Assembly (NCBI GenBank): GCA_947383875.1
Contig: CANDEX010000001.1
Span: 1 to 64,000, forward strand
Direction of reading: 5' to 3'
Source of the DNA: an uncultured Azospirillum sp.
Lineage (GTDB): Bacteria > Pseudomonadota > Alphaproteobacteria > RF32 > CAG-239
Length of the DNA: 64,000 bases
Under the pieces are notes generated by a model that had not been told where the DNA came from, made no database searches, and worked only from the letters and a program-made list of their open reading frames with translations. Positions 52,648-61,485 of this stretch are shown here, one piece after another (positions within the stretch are counted from its first letter, which is position 1; each line of letters starts with the position of its first letter). Made by a program: the position numbers and the translations under genes.

Positions 52648-52649
52648 TT

Positions 52650-52835
52650 TCAACTCCGGAAATTTCGATTCCATACAACAAAACCTTTACCGAGCAAACG
52701 GTAAAGGTTTTGATAATTCAAAAAACAATGCAAAATTTGAGAAGCAGACAAACTGAATGAAACATCTAAAATAATGTTTGATGGAGATAGTCCACGATAA
52801 TAGCCAATATCAGGCCATTTTGTATAATAGTTCAT
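52650..52835 (-). CDS. Possible 61-codon leader ORF before the membrane gene
   Basis: ATG 52,835 has GGGAG 8 bp upstream and the ORF stops 2 bp before the next start codon, whose ribosome-binding site lies in its end. That spacing suggests translational coupling. The peptide is not similar to any family I know, and a 12-bp terminator-like hairpin (52,681-52,710) falls inside it, so it could be a leader peptide rather than a stable protein. Confidence 0.3.
   Translation of the reverse strand: MNYYTKWPDIGYYRGLSPSNIILDVSFSLSASQILHCFLNYQNLYRLLGKGFVVWNRNFRS
52681..52710 (-). terminator. Terminator-like hairpin inside the RTX operon leader
   Basis: AAACCTTTACCG-TTTGCT-CGGTAAAGGTTT (read on the minus strand), a perfect 12-bp stem followed by TGTTGT. 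It precedes the membrane protein gene by 34 bp and could attenuate transcription of the RTX operon. Confidence 0.5.
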
Positions 52836-53115
52836 TCAGCTCGCTCCCAAAGGGATTAATTTGCCTTCATTCTCCATTATTAAGTTTAATTATGCAAGTA
52901 AAAAATTTAATTTTTAAAATGTTCAACGATTGTTCTTCCTTGAAATATCAAAAAGTTAGACTGACACTTTAGTGGAGCCTGTGGATAAAAATTAGTTTTC
53001 AATTTAAATTTAAAATAATTCATCTATTTATAAAAAATTTTTCTTTGCTTTTTGTTTTCTTTCGTATTAAGATTTGCTACAAAATTATTACAACCTCCAG
53101 ATTAGGACGCTGGTT
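52836..53115. other. Divergent intergenic region between RTX operon and exporter
   Basis: Very AT-rich and gene-free except for overlap with the leader ORF. A short ORF (MENEGKLIPLGAS, minus strand, ending in TGAATG with the 61-codon ORF start) is visible. The control region of both the RTX and exporter transcripts must lie here. No consensus promoter stands out. Confidence 0.4.
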
Positions 53116-55284
53116 ATGACCAATGAAGCCCAAAATTCCCAAACTCTTGATACCGGACTGGCCTGTTTTGCGATTATGGCGAATTTCTTTGAAAAGCCAA
53201 TCTCTATTGACCAAATCAAGCATAAATATGACCGGCAGAATTCGTATTTTGAAGAATATGAACTGCTGCAATTGGCCAAGGAATTTTCTTTCAAAGCTCG
53301 CTTTGTCGAAACCAAGTGGGAACGCTTGGATAAAACGAACCTTCCGGCAATCGCCCAGAGCAAAGACAATACTTATTTTATTATCGGCAAAGTTGCTGAG
53401 GACAAAGTTTTGATTCAAGACCCCGCCAAAGGCAACCACCCCGAGGTTTTGAGCAAAGAAGAATTTATGAACAGATGGAACGGCAGGCTCTTAATGATGA
53501 CCTGCCGTGAGTTTATCAACGGCAAAAACCGCAAGTTTGACATTTCATGGTTTATTCCGGCAGTGGTCAAATATCGCAGGCTGTTCGGCGAGGTTATTCT
53601 GGCTTCGTTCTTTTTACAACTGTTTGCGCTGGTGTCGCCGTTGTTGTTTCAGGTGGTGATTGACAAGGTGCTGGTTAACCGCGGGCTTTCCAGCCTTGAC
53701 GTGTTGATGGTGGCGCTAATCTGCATCGGGATTTTTGAAACTCTGCTTGGCGGGCTGCGGACTTATACCTTCTCGCATACCACCACCCGCGTGGATGTGG
53801 AGTTGGGGGCGAGTTTGTTTAAGCATCTCATTCGGCTGCCGCTGTCTTATTTCGGCGTGCGGCGGGTCGGCGACACGGTGGCGCGGGTGCACGAATTGGA
53901 GAATATCCGCAATTTTCTGACCGGTTCGACCTTAACCCTGATTATTGACTTCTTTTTTACCATTATCTTTTTTACGGTGATGTTCTTTTATTCCAAGACC
54001 TTGACGCTGTTGGTTTTGCTCTCCATTCCTTTTTATGTTTTGTTGTCCTTGTTTTTTACCCCGATTTTGCGCTCGCGGATTGATGAGCGGTTTCGCCGCG
54101 GGGCAGAAAACCAGTGTTTTCTGGTGGAAGCGGTTTCGGGCGTGGAGACGGTTAAGTCTTTAGCCGTCGAGCCGCAGATGCAACGCCGTTGGGAGCAGCA
54201 GCTGGCGGCCTATGTCGGGTCTTCTTTCAGAGCTTCTCACATCAACAATATTGCCGGACAGCTCGTGCAGCTGGTGCAGAAAATCACCATGGCGCTGACT
54301 TTGTGGATTGGCGCAAGTTTGGTGATGAAAGGAGAGCTGTCGGTCGGGCAGCTGATTGCCTTTAACATGTTATCCGGTCGCGTAACGCAGCCGATTTTGC
54401 GCTTGGCGCAGTTGTGGCAGAATTTCCAGCAGGCTAAAATCTCCATGGACAAGCTCTCGGATATTTTGAACAATCCGCCGGAGAATACAACCAACCTGTC
54501 CAAAGGCTCGATGCCGGAGATTAAAGGCGATGTGGAATTTAAGGACATTACTTTCCGCTATGTACCGAACGGGCTGGAAATTCTCAAAAAGATGAGTTTC
54601 AAAGTCAGGGCCGGACAGAAAATCGGTTTTGTCGGGCCGAGCGGCTCGGGCAAATCGACCGTCACCAAGCTGATTCAGCGTTTGTATATTCCGGAATCCG
54701 GCAAAGTGCTGATTGACGGAATAGATATTTCCACCGTTGATACGGCATGGTTAAGGCGGCAAATCGGCGTCGTTTTGCAGGAAAACTACTTATTTAACAA
54801 GAGTGTGCGGGAAAATATCGCCCTGACCAATCCGGCAATATCCATGGACAGGATTATTGCCGCGGCCAAACTGGCCGGCGCACACGATTTTATTACCGAA
54901 CTGCCGGACGGTTATGACACGGTTATTGAAGAACGCGGCTCATCGTTATCCGGCGGACAGCGGCAGCGGATTGCGATTGCTCGCGCTTTGGTCAACAATC
55001 CGCGGATTTTGATTTTTGACGAGGCGACCTCGGCGCTTGATTATGAATCCGAACGGATTATCCAGCAGAATATGGCATCAATCTGTAAAGGCCGGACGGT
55101 GTTTATGATTGCGCACCGGCTCTCGACCGTGCGGGAATGCGACCAGATTATTACCATTGAAAAGGGTGAGATTACCGAAACCGGCACGCATGACGAATTG
55201 TTAAAACGCGGCGGGCGCTATGCTTATCTGTGGAACAGCCAGACCGCGCCGATTGTGCCCGCCAATGAGGAGGTTGCGGCATGA
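53116..55284 (+). CDS. Type I secretion ABC transporter, HlyB/LapB-like
   Basis: The start at ATG 53,116 gives 722 residues. The N-terminal ~130 residues are a C39-like domain in which the peptidase Cys is replaced (DTGLACFAIMANFF has Thr where DCG is expected), so it binds rather than cleaves the substrate, as in RTX exporters. Six transmembrane helices (about 150-430) precede the ATPase: Walker A GPSGSGKST (~507-515), Q-loop, LSGGQ (~611), Walker B ILIFDEATSALD and H-loop AHRLS. It exports the RTX protein through a TolC channel encoded elsewhere. Its composition is clearly more GC-rich than that of the RTX gene. Confidence 0.93.
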   Translation: MTNEAQNSQTLDTGLACFAIMANFFEKPISIDQIKHKYDRQNSYFEEYELLQLAKEFSFKARFVETKWERLDKTNLPAIAQSKDNTYFIIGKVAEDKVLIQDPAKGNHPEVLSKEEFMNRWNGRLLMMTCREFINGKNRKFDISWFIPAVVKYRRLFGEVILASFFLQLFALVSPLLFQVVIDKVLVNRGLSSLDVLMVALICIGIFETLLGGLRTYTFSHTTTRVDVELGASLFKHLIRLPLSYFGVRRVGDTVARVHELENIRNFLTGSTLTLIIDFFFTIIFFTVMFFYSKTLTLLVLLSIPFYVLLSLFFTPILRSRIDERFRRGAENQCFLVEAVSGVETVKSLAVEPQMQRRWEQQLAAYVGSSFRASHINNIAGQLVQLVQKITMALTLWIGASLVMKGELSVGQLIAFNMLSGRVTQPILRLAQLWQNFQQAKISMDKLSDILNNPPENTTNLSKGSMPEIKGDVEFKDITFRYVPNGLEILKKMSFKVRAGQKIGFVGPSGSGKSTVTKLIQRLYIPESGKVLIDGIDISTVDTAWLRRQIGVVLQENYLFNKSVRENIALTNPAISMDRIIAAAKLAGAHDFITELPDGYDTVIEERGSSLSGGQRQRIAIARALVNNPRILIFDEATSALDYESERIIQQNMASICKGRTVFMIAHRLSTVRECDQIITIEKGEITETGTHDELLKRGGRYAYLWNSQTAPIVPANEEVAA

Positions 55285-56681
55285 TGGAGCAGCTCAAAAG
55301 GTATTGGGAAATTGCCAAGCTGGCTCTGCTGCAGGAAAAAGCCGCCAAAGACAGTAAAATCAAAGGCATGAACGAGCATGAAAAAGAATTTCTACCGGCG
55401 GTCTTGGAAGTGACCGAGATGCCGCCGTCTCATGCCGCACGGTTGTTGACATACGTCATCATGCTGATGTTTACGGTGCTGATTTTGTGGTCAATCTTAG
55501 GCAAAATCGACATTATCGCTACCTCGGCCGGAAAGCTGATGCCCGCCTCAAACATCAAGACCATCCAAACCCTGACCGACAGCGAGATTGAAGAAATCTA
55601 TGTTCAGGAAGGGCAATATGTCAAAGAGGGGCAAGACCTGATTAAATTTAACCAGACCGAGGTTCTGGCCAACATTAATCGGGTGGAAAACGAAATGGAG
55701 GCCTTGGAAATCGCGATTTCAAGGCTGAAAGCCCTGTTATCGGATGATCCGGAGAAGAATTTCAGCTATAATCCGGATATTGACGAATACCTGATTAAAA
55801 TGCACACGGATTTGCTTAAAAGCCAGATGACCGAGAAAGCGGCCAAGATTGAAGTTCTGAACGGGCAGATTACCAAGGCCGAGAAAGAAAAGGACACCAT
55901 TCAGGCTGACCTGACCCGGATTGAGAAACTGCTGCCGAGTGTGCAGGAGCGGATTGAGAAAAAGAAAATCCTCGTGGATAAGAAGCTTTTGGCGCGGCTG
56001 ACTTTTCTGGAACAGGAAGAAGAATTAACCAATTTGCAGGAACAGCGCAACGTACAGGCCAAGAAAATGGCGGAAACCGAGGCGAATATTGAATCGCTCA
56101 AAAAAGAACAGCGGCAATATCTGGCCGAGTTTGACAAGAATGTCATGCAGGAGCTGACCGAAAGCCGCGAGAAGCTTGCGTCTTACCAGCAGGAACTGAT
56201 TAAATATCAGGAAGCCTTAAAGCGAACCATTGTCAAAGCACCGCTTTCTGGCTATGTTCAGCAGCTGGTCTATCATACCAAGGGCGGCGTGGTCGAAACT
56301 GCCAAGCCGATTATGAACCTTGTGCCGGAAGATTATAAACTCGAGGCCGAAGTGCAGATTTTGAATAAAGACATCGGCTTTGTACGGCCGGAACAGGACG
56401 TAGAAATTAAAATCGACAGCTTTCCGTTTACTAAATACGGCACGATTAAAGGGAAAGTCCGCAACATCTCCGGTGATGCGATACAGGACGAAAAACTCGG
56501 GCTGGTGTTTAATGCTCGACTGACTTTGTTTGATAATAAGATTAAGGCGGATGGGCAGATTATTCAACTCAAGCCCGGCATGAGCGTCACCGCTGAAATC
56601 AAAACCGGGAAACGCCGCGTGATCGAATATCTGCTCTCGCCGGTAATGAAATATTTGAACGAAAGTATGCGAGAGAGGTAG
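55281..56681 (+). CDS. Type I secretion membrane-fusion protein, HlyD family
   Basis: 466 residues, overlapping the ABC gene by 4 bp (ATGA). One membrane helix (LLTYVIMLMFTVLILWSILG, about 52-72), then a lipoyl-like part (IKTIQTLTDSEIEEIYVQEGQYVKEGQDLIKF), a long coiled-coil hairpin (about 120-320), the second lipoyl half (APLSGYVQQLVYHTKGGVV) and a beta-barrel end (LKPGMSVTAEIKTGKRRVIEYLLSPVM). This is the periplasmic adaptor linking the ABC protein to TolC. Base composition matches the ABC gene. Confidence 0.93.
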   Translation: MMEQLKRYWEIAKLALLQEKAAKDSKIKGMNEHEKEFLPAVLEVTEMPPSHAARLLTYVIMLMFTVLILWSILGKIDIIATSAGKLMPASNIKTIQTLTDSEIEEIYVQEGQYVKEGQDLIKFNQTEVLANINRVENEMEALEIAISRLKALLSDDPEKNFSYNPDIDEYLIKMHTDLLKSQMTEKAAKIEVLNGQITKAEKEKDTIQADLTRIEKLLPSVQERIEKKKILVDKKLLARLTFLEQEEELTNLQEQRNVQAKKMAETEANIESLKKEQRQYLAEFDKNVMQELTESREKLASYQQELIKYQEALKRTIVKAPLSGYVQQLVYHTKGGVVETAKPIMNLVPEDYKLEAEVQILNKDIGFVRPEQDVEIKIDSFPFTKYGTIKGKVRNISGDAIQDEKLGLVFNARLTLFDNKIKADGQIIQLKPGMSVTAEIKTGKRRVIEYLLSPVMKYLNESMRER

Positions 56682-56684
56682 AAG

Positions 56685-58123
56685 ATGGAAGACAATAGCA
56701 TTTCATTTCTTAAATCCTACAAATTTTATGGCGAATTTGAAATAAAAGGATGTGAAAATAAATATACTGGGCATCTTGTATATACACCTAAAAAAGAGTT
56801 TTATTTGGATTTAATCGGTAAAGAGCCTCAAGAAAACATCTTTATTCGTAGAATAAAACATTTTCATAGTTCTGATTTCCATAAAGTAAAGAAAATTCAA
56901 GGAATAATATACTGTGAAGAAACTCAAAGTCGCTATAAGGTTACTTTAATTAATCCACAAGCTACATGGCCTTTGCGGCCATCTTCAAAAACAAGGGTAT
57001 TTTTTGATGGGCTATTATTTATAGCTAAACACTATGGAAAAGGTAAGTTAGAGAATATCGAGATTGGATATAGCGGTTTAGAAGATTTTTGCTGTCCTGA
57101 ATTTTATAAAGGTAGACTCCCCTACAATCGTAATAATCAACCAATCGAAATCAGTGAGAAACAAAGTATACAGTTTAACGAAAGATGTAATGCTACTTGG
57201 GTGGATAAGGATTTTTTTAAAAATAACTTTATTGCTTCTTCTAAAATTAGTGATAGCGATTTTGAAAAGATATGTTCAGATTTAAACGAAGTTATCTTAC
57301 CTTATGAAAATGACTTATATTTTAATAATAAAATATATCACTCTGTTATTGTTACCTCTCCTCTTGCGGATTTTGAGGAAATTACTTCTCTCAACTATTT
57401 ATTAAGAAACTTATTTATGTGCCTCTCTGATAATTTTACTATGAATACAGAAGTCGTCACATTACACTATGAGAAAAATAGTATAGGATACCTTTTATTT
57501 CCTGAGATGATTGTTGAAACACAAAAAGTTACAAAATATCCATATATGCCATTTTGGCAGGGACTTTTTGATGATAACGAATGGAAAACGATTTTTCAAA
57601 ATTTATTCACAAAGAAAAAACTACTAGATAATTTCTTCTTTATTTTATCAAATAATGCTAGAGGAGAGTACTTAACGCAATATTCCTTAGTTCGTTCAAT
57701 AGATGGCTTAAAGGCCATTGGAGAATTAACACCTAAAAAAACAAAAAATACGGCATATTCAAATGCAATCGAAAACTATATAAAAGATTTAGAAAAAAAG
57801 AGCAAAAATCATTTAATAAATTTTTAGATGATAAGCTAAAATATGTTACGCTAGAGCCTAAGGACGCAATAAAACCTGATATCAGAGGGGCTCGAATATC
57901 AACTTTACGAGGTATTGTTGAACATTTTTATAATCACCTTGATGACAATATCAACTTGGAAACTTTGGCTGATTTAGTTCACACTTTTGATTTTATTATA
58001 AAGGATTTTGTTTTCAAAGAACTTGGAATTAGCAATACTAAACGGCTTTCATACAAGCGAAACATGCTTCATTTATATAAAATATTACCAACATCATATC
58101 CTAAAAGAAAAATGTACAAGTAA
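56685..58123 (+). CDS. ApeA-like HEPN protein, interrupted by a -1 frameshift
   Basis: The zero-frame protein is 380 residues (stop 57,825-57,827) and carries the ApeA N-terminal domain pattern (YKFYGEFEIKGCENKYTGHLVY, FIAKHYGKGKLENIEIGYSGLEDF). The C-terminal HEPN domain continues in the -1 frame to the stop at 58,121. Joined at A AAA AAG (57,794-57,800) the protein is 479 residues and gains RGIVEH (codons 57,908-57,925), the R-x4-H catalytic motif of HEPN ribonucleases. ApeA is an abortive-infection-type HEPN effector. GAGAGG inside the end of the HlyD gene is its ribosome-binding site. It is either a programmed frameshift or a disabled gene. Confidence 0.7.
57794..57832 (+). promoter_or_regulatory. 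Candidate -1 frameshift signal in the HEPN gene
   Basis: A AAA AAG (57,794-57,800, the dnaX heptamer), then 7 nt, then ATCATTTAA (57,808) pairing with TTAGATGAT (57,824) over a 7-nt loop: 9 bp with one G-T wobble. The zero-frame stop is inside the 3' arm. No upstream ribosome-binding-like enhancer is seen. Confidence 0.5.
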
Positions 58124-58146
58124 GAATTATCTATTACTCCGCGCTG

Positions 58147-58177
58147 GTACCAATAGAAATATTGGTACTTTTTTTTT
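58147..58177 (+). terminator. Intrinsic terminator of the exporter/HEPN operon
   Basis: GTACCAATA-GAAA-TATTGGTAC followed by nine T, 23 bp past the -1 frame stop. Confidence 0.9.
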
Positions 58178-58315
58178 GAAATAAAATGTTACCTAAAATA
58201 CAATCTAATACATTGAAAAACAATAATATTTTTCTAAAAAGCACTTGCATCCGGCCGTGGATATGTCAGTATAGAATATATAAAGATAATTTAATAAAAA
58301 CAAGGAGTTAGGTAT

Positions 58316-58684
58316 ATGAACAATGATTTGGCAACTAGTTATGATGATAGCTGTTTTTCCCCGAATTGTGAGAAAATAGCTGAGTTGAATGACAATTTCA
58401 GAAAGACTTTCAGCGGTGGGTATGTAATGACCAGCAACGGCATTGTAGCCCTCGGCCCGAAGAGAAAATGGGAAATTATTAAAAAAGTAAAAGAATTTAA
58501 CGATTTTGATTTCAAAAACGACCCGCATAGAGAACATGATTTTGGTGTTATCGAAGATGAGGCCGAGCAGTTTTTTTGGAAAATTGATTATTATGATAAA
58601 AACCTTGAATTTGCTTCGGAAGACCCGAGCAATCCAGAGGTAACAACCAGAGTTTTGACAATTTATTTGGCAAGTGAACACTAA
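58316..58684 (+). CDS. DUF3768 protein
   Basis: 122 residues. The family blocks are plain: IAELNDNFRKTFSGGYVMTSNGIVALG, then FNDFDFKNDPHREHDFGVIEDEAEQFFWKIDYYD, and SNPEVTTRVLTIYLASEH at the end. DUF3768 genes of this kind are typical of alphaproteobacterial plasmids, conjugative elements and prophages; function unknown. AAGGAG lies before the ATG. It leads a set of three co-directional genes. Confidence 0.85.
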   Translation: MNNDLATSYDDSCFSPNCEKIAELNDNFRKTFSGGYVMTSNGIVALGPKRKWEIIKKVKEFNDFDFKNDPHREHDFGVIEDEAEQFFWKIDYYDKNLEFASEDPSNPEVTTRVLTIYLASEH

Positions 58685-58695
58685 GGAGAAGAAAA

Positions 58696-59379
58696 ATGAC
58701 TTTTGATGTAAAAAAATATCCCGGTTATACCGAAATGTTATTTAGGCATAGAAAATCGACATTAACCCGAAAAAAAGCGCTGGCGACTTTTTTAACCAGT
58801 GATGAAAAAGAAATTCAGTTGTATGACTTTTACAATAAGTATTATTTCTTTATGAAGTTTGACGGTTTTGACCCGATGGTTAATATTTATGATGATCTAT
58901 TATTCCGGGCTGGACAATTAGACGGAGTAAAAGAATATTATCAAAAAGAATTTGGCAACATTAGTCTTAATGAAATTGAAGAAGAAATCGTTAAAGTTGT
59001 TGCAAATCCGCAAAGTGAGAATATTAACCCCGATTATGTTAAATTTTGTAATGATTATGTTAATCGCAAGGGATTAGATGTTCCGGAGGTTCCAGAAGTC
59101 CAAACAGAATGCCACCTTTTAGGCTATGACGAAGATGGGCGTATAACATATACCCCGGTAGATATGGAAGATGATACCGAAATACAAGAGGAGCAGAACG
59201 AAATCGCTCTTCTTTCTTTTAATGAAAATGCGGAGGACATCGTTGAAGAAGATGAATGGGCTGGGTTCCCTCCGGAGACAAATCTGGAAGAATTGAAACC
59301 TCAAGATTTAACACCGGAAGATGACAAGAAATCTAAAAAGTCTAAAAAAAAATCGGGCAAGAAAAAATCGAAAAAATAA
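58696..59379 (+). CDS. Acidic protein with lysine-rich tail, unknown
   Basis: 227 residues, 11 bp after DUF3768 with AAGGAG in the gap. The first ~110 residues look like a small alpha/beta domain (YPGYTEMLFRHRKSTLTRKKALATFLTSDEKEIQLYDFYNKYYFFMKFDGFDPMVNIYDD). The middle is acidic and disordered (about 140-200), and the end is Lys/Ser repeats (KKSKKSKKKSGKKKSKK), a likely DNA- or RNA-binding tail. It is adjacent to the methylase-like gene, perhaps functionally coupled. No family is recognised. Confidence 0.6.
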   Translation: MTFDVKKYPGYTEMLFRHRKSTLTRKKALATFLTSDEKEIQLYDFYNKYYFFMKFDGFDPMVNIYDDLLFRAGQLDGVKEYYQKEFGNISLNEIEEEIVKVVANPQSENINPDYVKFCNDYVNRKGLDVPEVPEVQTECHLLGYDEDGRITYTPVDMEDDTEIQEEQNEIALLSFNENAEDIVEEDEWAGFPPETNLEELKPQDLTPEDDKKSKKSKKKSGKKKSKK

Positions 59380-59388
59380 CTAAAAAGA

Positions 59389-59426
59389 GCTTAATCCGAG
59401 GATTGGAAAAAATCTCCGGATTAAGC
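59389..59426 (+). other. Hairpin over the methylase start region
   Basis: GCTTAATCCG (59,389) pairs with CGGATTAAGC (59,417) around an 18-nt loop that contains the TTG start (59,403). It could control translation; no T tract follows. Confidence 0.45.
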
Positions 59427-60074
59427 CATTTTCCGATGTATCGGGTATTTGAGGACTTTTGCACAGTGTGCAGTTGTTCTCTGCATAATGCTTTTATGAA
59501 AGTGCCGGCAATGGCGCGAAGTTATTATAAAGAACAGTATAATAAACGAGAAAATGAATATTTAGAAGTTATCAAACGGTATGATAAAAATGTTTTCGGA
59601 ACTTATTTTCCGCAGGTGTTAGCTGATTTAACCAGATTACTGCTAGAAAATCCCAAAGACTATCTCGGGACAATCTTCATGGAGCTTAACTTAGGAAAAC
59701 ATTTCAACGGCCAATTTTTCACTCCATCCCATATTTGCGAATTTATGGCAGAAATCACATTTGATGATGGTTTTGAGAAAGCAATTGCCGAAAAAGGTTA
59801 TTGCAGGGTTGCCGAACCGGCGTGCGGTTCCGGTGCGATGGTATTGGGAATTGTCCAATGTCTGAAAAATCGCGGTTATAAGCAGTTGGGCGGCAAACTT
59901 TATATTGAGGCCACCGATATTGACCCGCTGTGTGTCAGTATGACCTTTATTCAGTTAAGCCTTTTAGGGTTGAGCGTCAAAGTTATCCATGGTAACAGTT
60001 TAACCCAAGAAGTTTTTGAAACTTGGGATTCGCCGAATTTGCAAATGGCAAATATGACCGGATATTTTAGTTAA
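59403..60074 (+). CDS. N6-adenine methylase-like protein, orphan or short
   Basis: 223 residues from TTG 59,403 (ATG at 59,436 is an alternative). It contains YLGTIFMELNLGKHFNGQFFTPSHICEFMAEI and motif I VAEPACGSGAMVLGIVQCL, then IEATDIDPLCVSMTFIQLSLLGLSVKVIHGNSLTQE, all typical of type I-like N6-methylase proteins carried on plasmids and integrative elements. The NPPY catalytic motif is not seen before the stop, so it may be inactive as a methylase or belong to the short form. No restriction or specificity subunit is nearby. It may block host restriction or mark DNA. Confidence 0.65.
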   Translation: MEKISGLSHFPMYRVFEDFCTVCSCSLHNAFMKVPAMARSYYKEQYNKRENEYLEVIKRYDKNVFGTYFPQVLADLTRLLLENPKDYLGTIFMELNLGKHFNGQFFTPSHICEFMAEITFDDGFEKAIAEKGYCRVAEPACGSGAMVLGIVQCLKNRGYKQLGGKLYIEATDIDPLCVSMTFIQLSLLGLSVKVIHGNSLTQEVFETWDSPNLQMANMTGYFS

Positions 60075-60085
60075 TAAGAAAGCAA

Positions 60086-60179
60086 CTTGTACATTAGCTT
60101 GTTCACTACTTGTTCAGTAACTTGTACACTAACCTATTTACAGCTTTATCACTAGCTTTATCATTACTTTATTACTCGG
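60086..60179. repeat. Degenerate tandem array of 10-13-bp units
   Basis: Eight consecutive units start with CT and mostly read CTTGTaCAcTAg or CTTTATCAcTAg: starts at 60,086, 60,098, 60,109, 60,121, 60,134, 60,144, 60,156 and 60,167. The repeats change gradually from CTTGT to CTTTAT. The period is near one DNA turn, as in protein-binding iterons. Confidence 0.6.
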
Positions 60180-60477
60180 ATAAAATTTTTTGTTAAAGAT
60201 ACCATTCTGATATCAAAATATATTAACTATTCATATTTTCTATTGTGCATATATATGTAACAGCCCCACTAGGTCTCTGGTATTTCATTTATGGAATATT
60301 AAGCCCAATTAGTGGATATAGCTTGATTTGTACACAAAACAGTTAATGGTTAAATAAATTCTTTAAAATTGAATAAAATACAGTATATTTTAAAATGCTG
60401 TAGATTATAAATATTAGCTACAGATTTGTTTGAACAGTTTTTTATGTTTAGAAAGATACAAAAATATTGAGGCTAAA
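60180..60477. other. AT-rich region before the RhuM-like gene
   Basis: No gene seen. It must hold the promoter of the RhuM-like/Doc pair. It is of low complexity; an inverted repeat or promoter consensus is not obvious. Confidence 0.35.
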
Positions 60478-61485
60478 GTGGCAAAAGATTTAACCAATTC
60501 AAGAATAGATCGGCAAAATATTTTAAATAATGAACTTGCTGTAGCTGAAATTCAAGAAAAATCAGGGATCAAAGGTATTTTTTGGAATGATAAAATATAT
60601 GTTACCAAAGAAATGACTGCTGATTTTTTTGAAGTAGATATCCGAACAATAAGTAGATATATAGAGCAAAATACAGATGAATTAACCTTTAATGGTTATG
60701 AAGTTTTAAAAGGAAAAAAATTAAAAGAATTTATTCTTAGTTTTGGTAAGGACATTAATGTCCCTAGCAAAACGACTCAACTAGGTTTGTTCGATTTTAA
60801 AGCATTCATGAATCTTGCAATGCTTTTGTCTGAAAGCGAAAAAGCAAAGGCTTTAAGACAAATGATATTAGATATTGTAATAGATTTGATTAATAGAAAA
60901 ACCGGCGGTGGTACAAAATACATCAACCAAAGAGATAAAGACTTTGTTTTTGCATCTATACAAGAAGAAAATTACAGAAGACAATTTACAGATGCTTTAA
61001 AAAATTATGTAGAAGATTACAAATTTAAATATGCTCATTTTACAGATTTAATATATGTGAGCATTTTTAAAGAAAAAGCTGTTGAATATAAAAAAATTTT
61101 AGATTTAAAAGAAAGCGATAAAATTCGAGATACTTTTTATAGCGAAATTTTAGATATAATAGCTGCATATGAAACAGGATTAGCTGATGAAATAAAAAAA
61201 GAATACGAAAAATGTAATAAAGTTTTGTCTGTAAAACAGGTAGAAGATATTTTAAAAAACTTTGAGCAAATGGCTTTATGGAAACCCCTAATCAAAAGAG
61301 GCAGAACAAAAATGGCAAGTAGAGATATGGCCTTAAGAGAAGCCTTTCATTATCAATTAGCTGAATATATTAAGCCCCTAGACAAAGATGAATATCAAAA
61401 ATTTCTTGGTGCTACAGGTGATGAACTAGAAAAACTAATGCAAGAAAATCAAGATGTCCTCAAAAGGTTAAAGGATAGGACGTAA
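60478..61485 (+). CDS. RhuM-like DNA-binding protein, putative antitoxin partner of Doc
   Basis: The start is GTG 60,478 because GAGG lies 5 bp before it, giving 335 residues. The N-terminal part SGIKGIFWNDKIYVTKEMTADFFEVDIRTISRYI is the RhuM/KilA-like winged helix; after it come helical regions (YINQRDKDFVFASIQEENYRRQFTDALKNYVEDYKFKYAHFTDLIYVSIF). Such genes often precede fic/doc genes. The stop overlaps the doc start (TAATG), so they are translated together. It probably regulates its own operon. Confidence 0.7.
   Translation: MAKDLTNSRIDRQNILNNELAVAEIQEKSGIKGIFWNDKIYVTKEMTADFFEVDIRTISRYIEQNTDELTFNGYEVLKGKKLKEFILSFGKDINVPSKTTQLGLFDFKAFMNLAMLLSESEKAKALRQMILDIVIDLINRKTGGGTKYINQRDKDFVFASIQEENYRRQFTDALKNYVEDYKFKYAHFTDLIYVSIFKEKAVEYKKILDLKESDKIRDTFYSEILDIIAAYETGLADEIKKEYEKCNKVLSVKQVEDILKNFEQMALWKPLIKRGRTKMASRDMALREAFHYQLAEYIKPLDKDEYQKFLGATGDELEKLMQENQDVLKRLKDRT

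Noticed and set aside
52711..53073. Insertion-sequence remnant
   Set aside because: No terminal inverted repeats or transposase frame can be recognised.
58230..58315. Promoter TTGCAT...TATAGA before DUF3768
   Set aside because: The spacer is 19 bp and the match is weak, so it is not listed as a feature, although a promoter is expected here.
60086..60179. CRISPR-like array
   Set aside because: Units are only 10-13 bp, without spacers of constant length and without cas genes.
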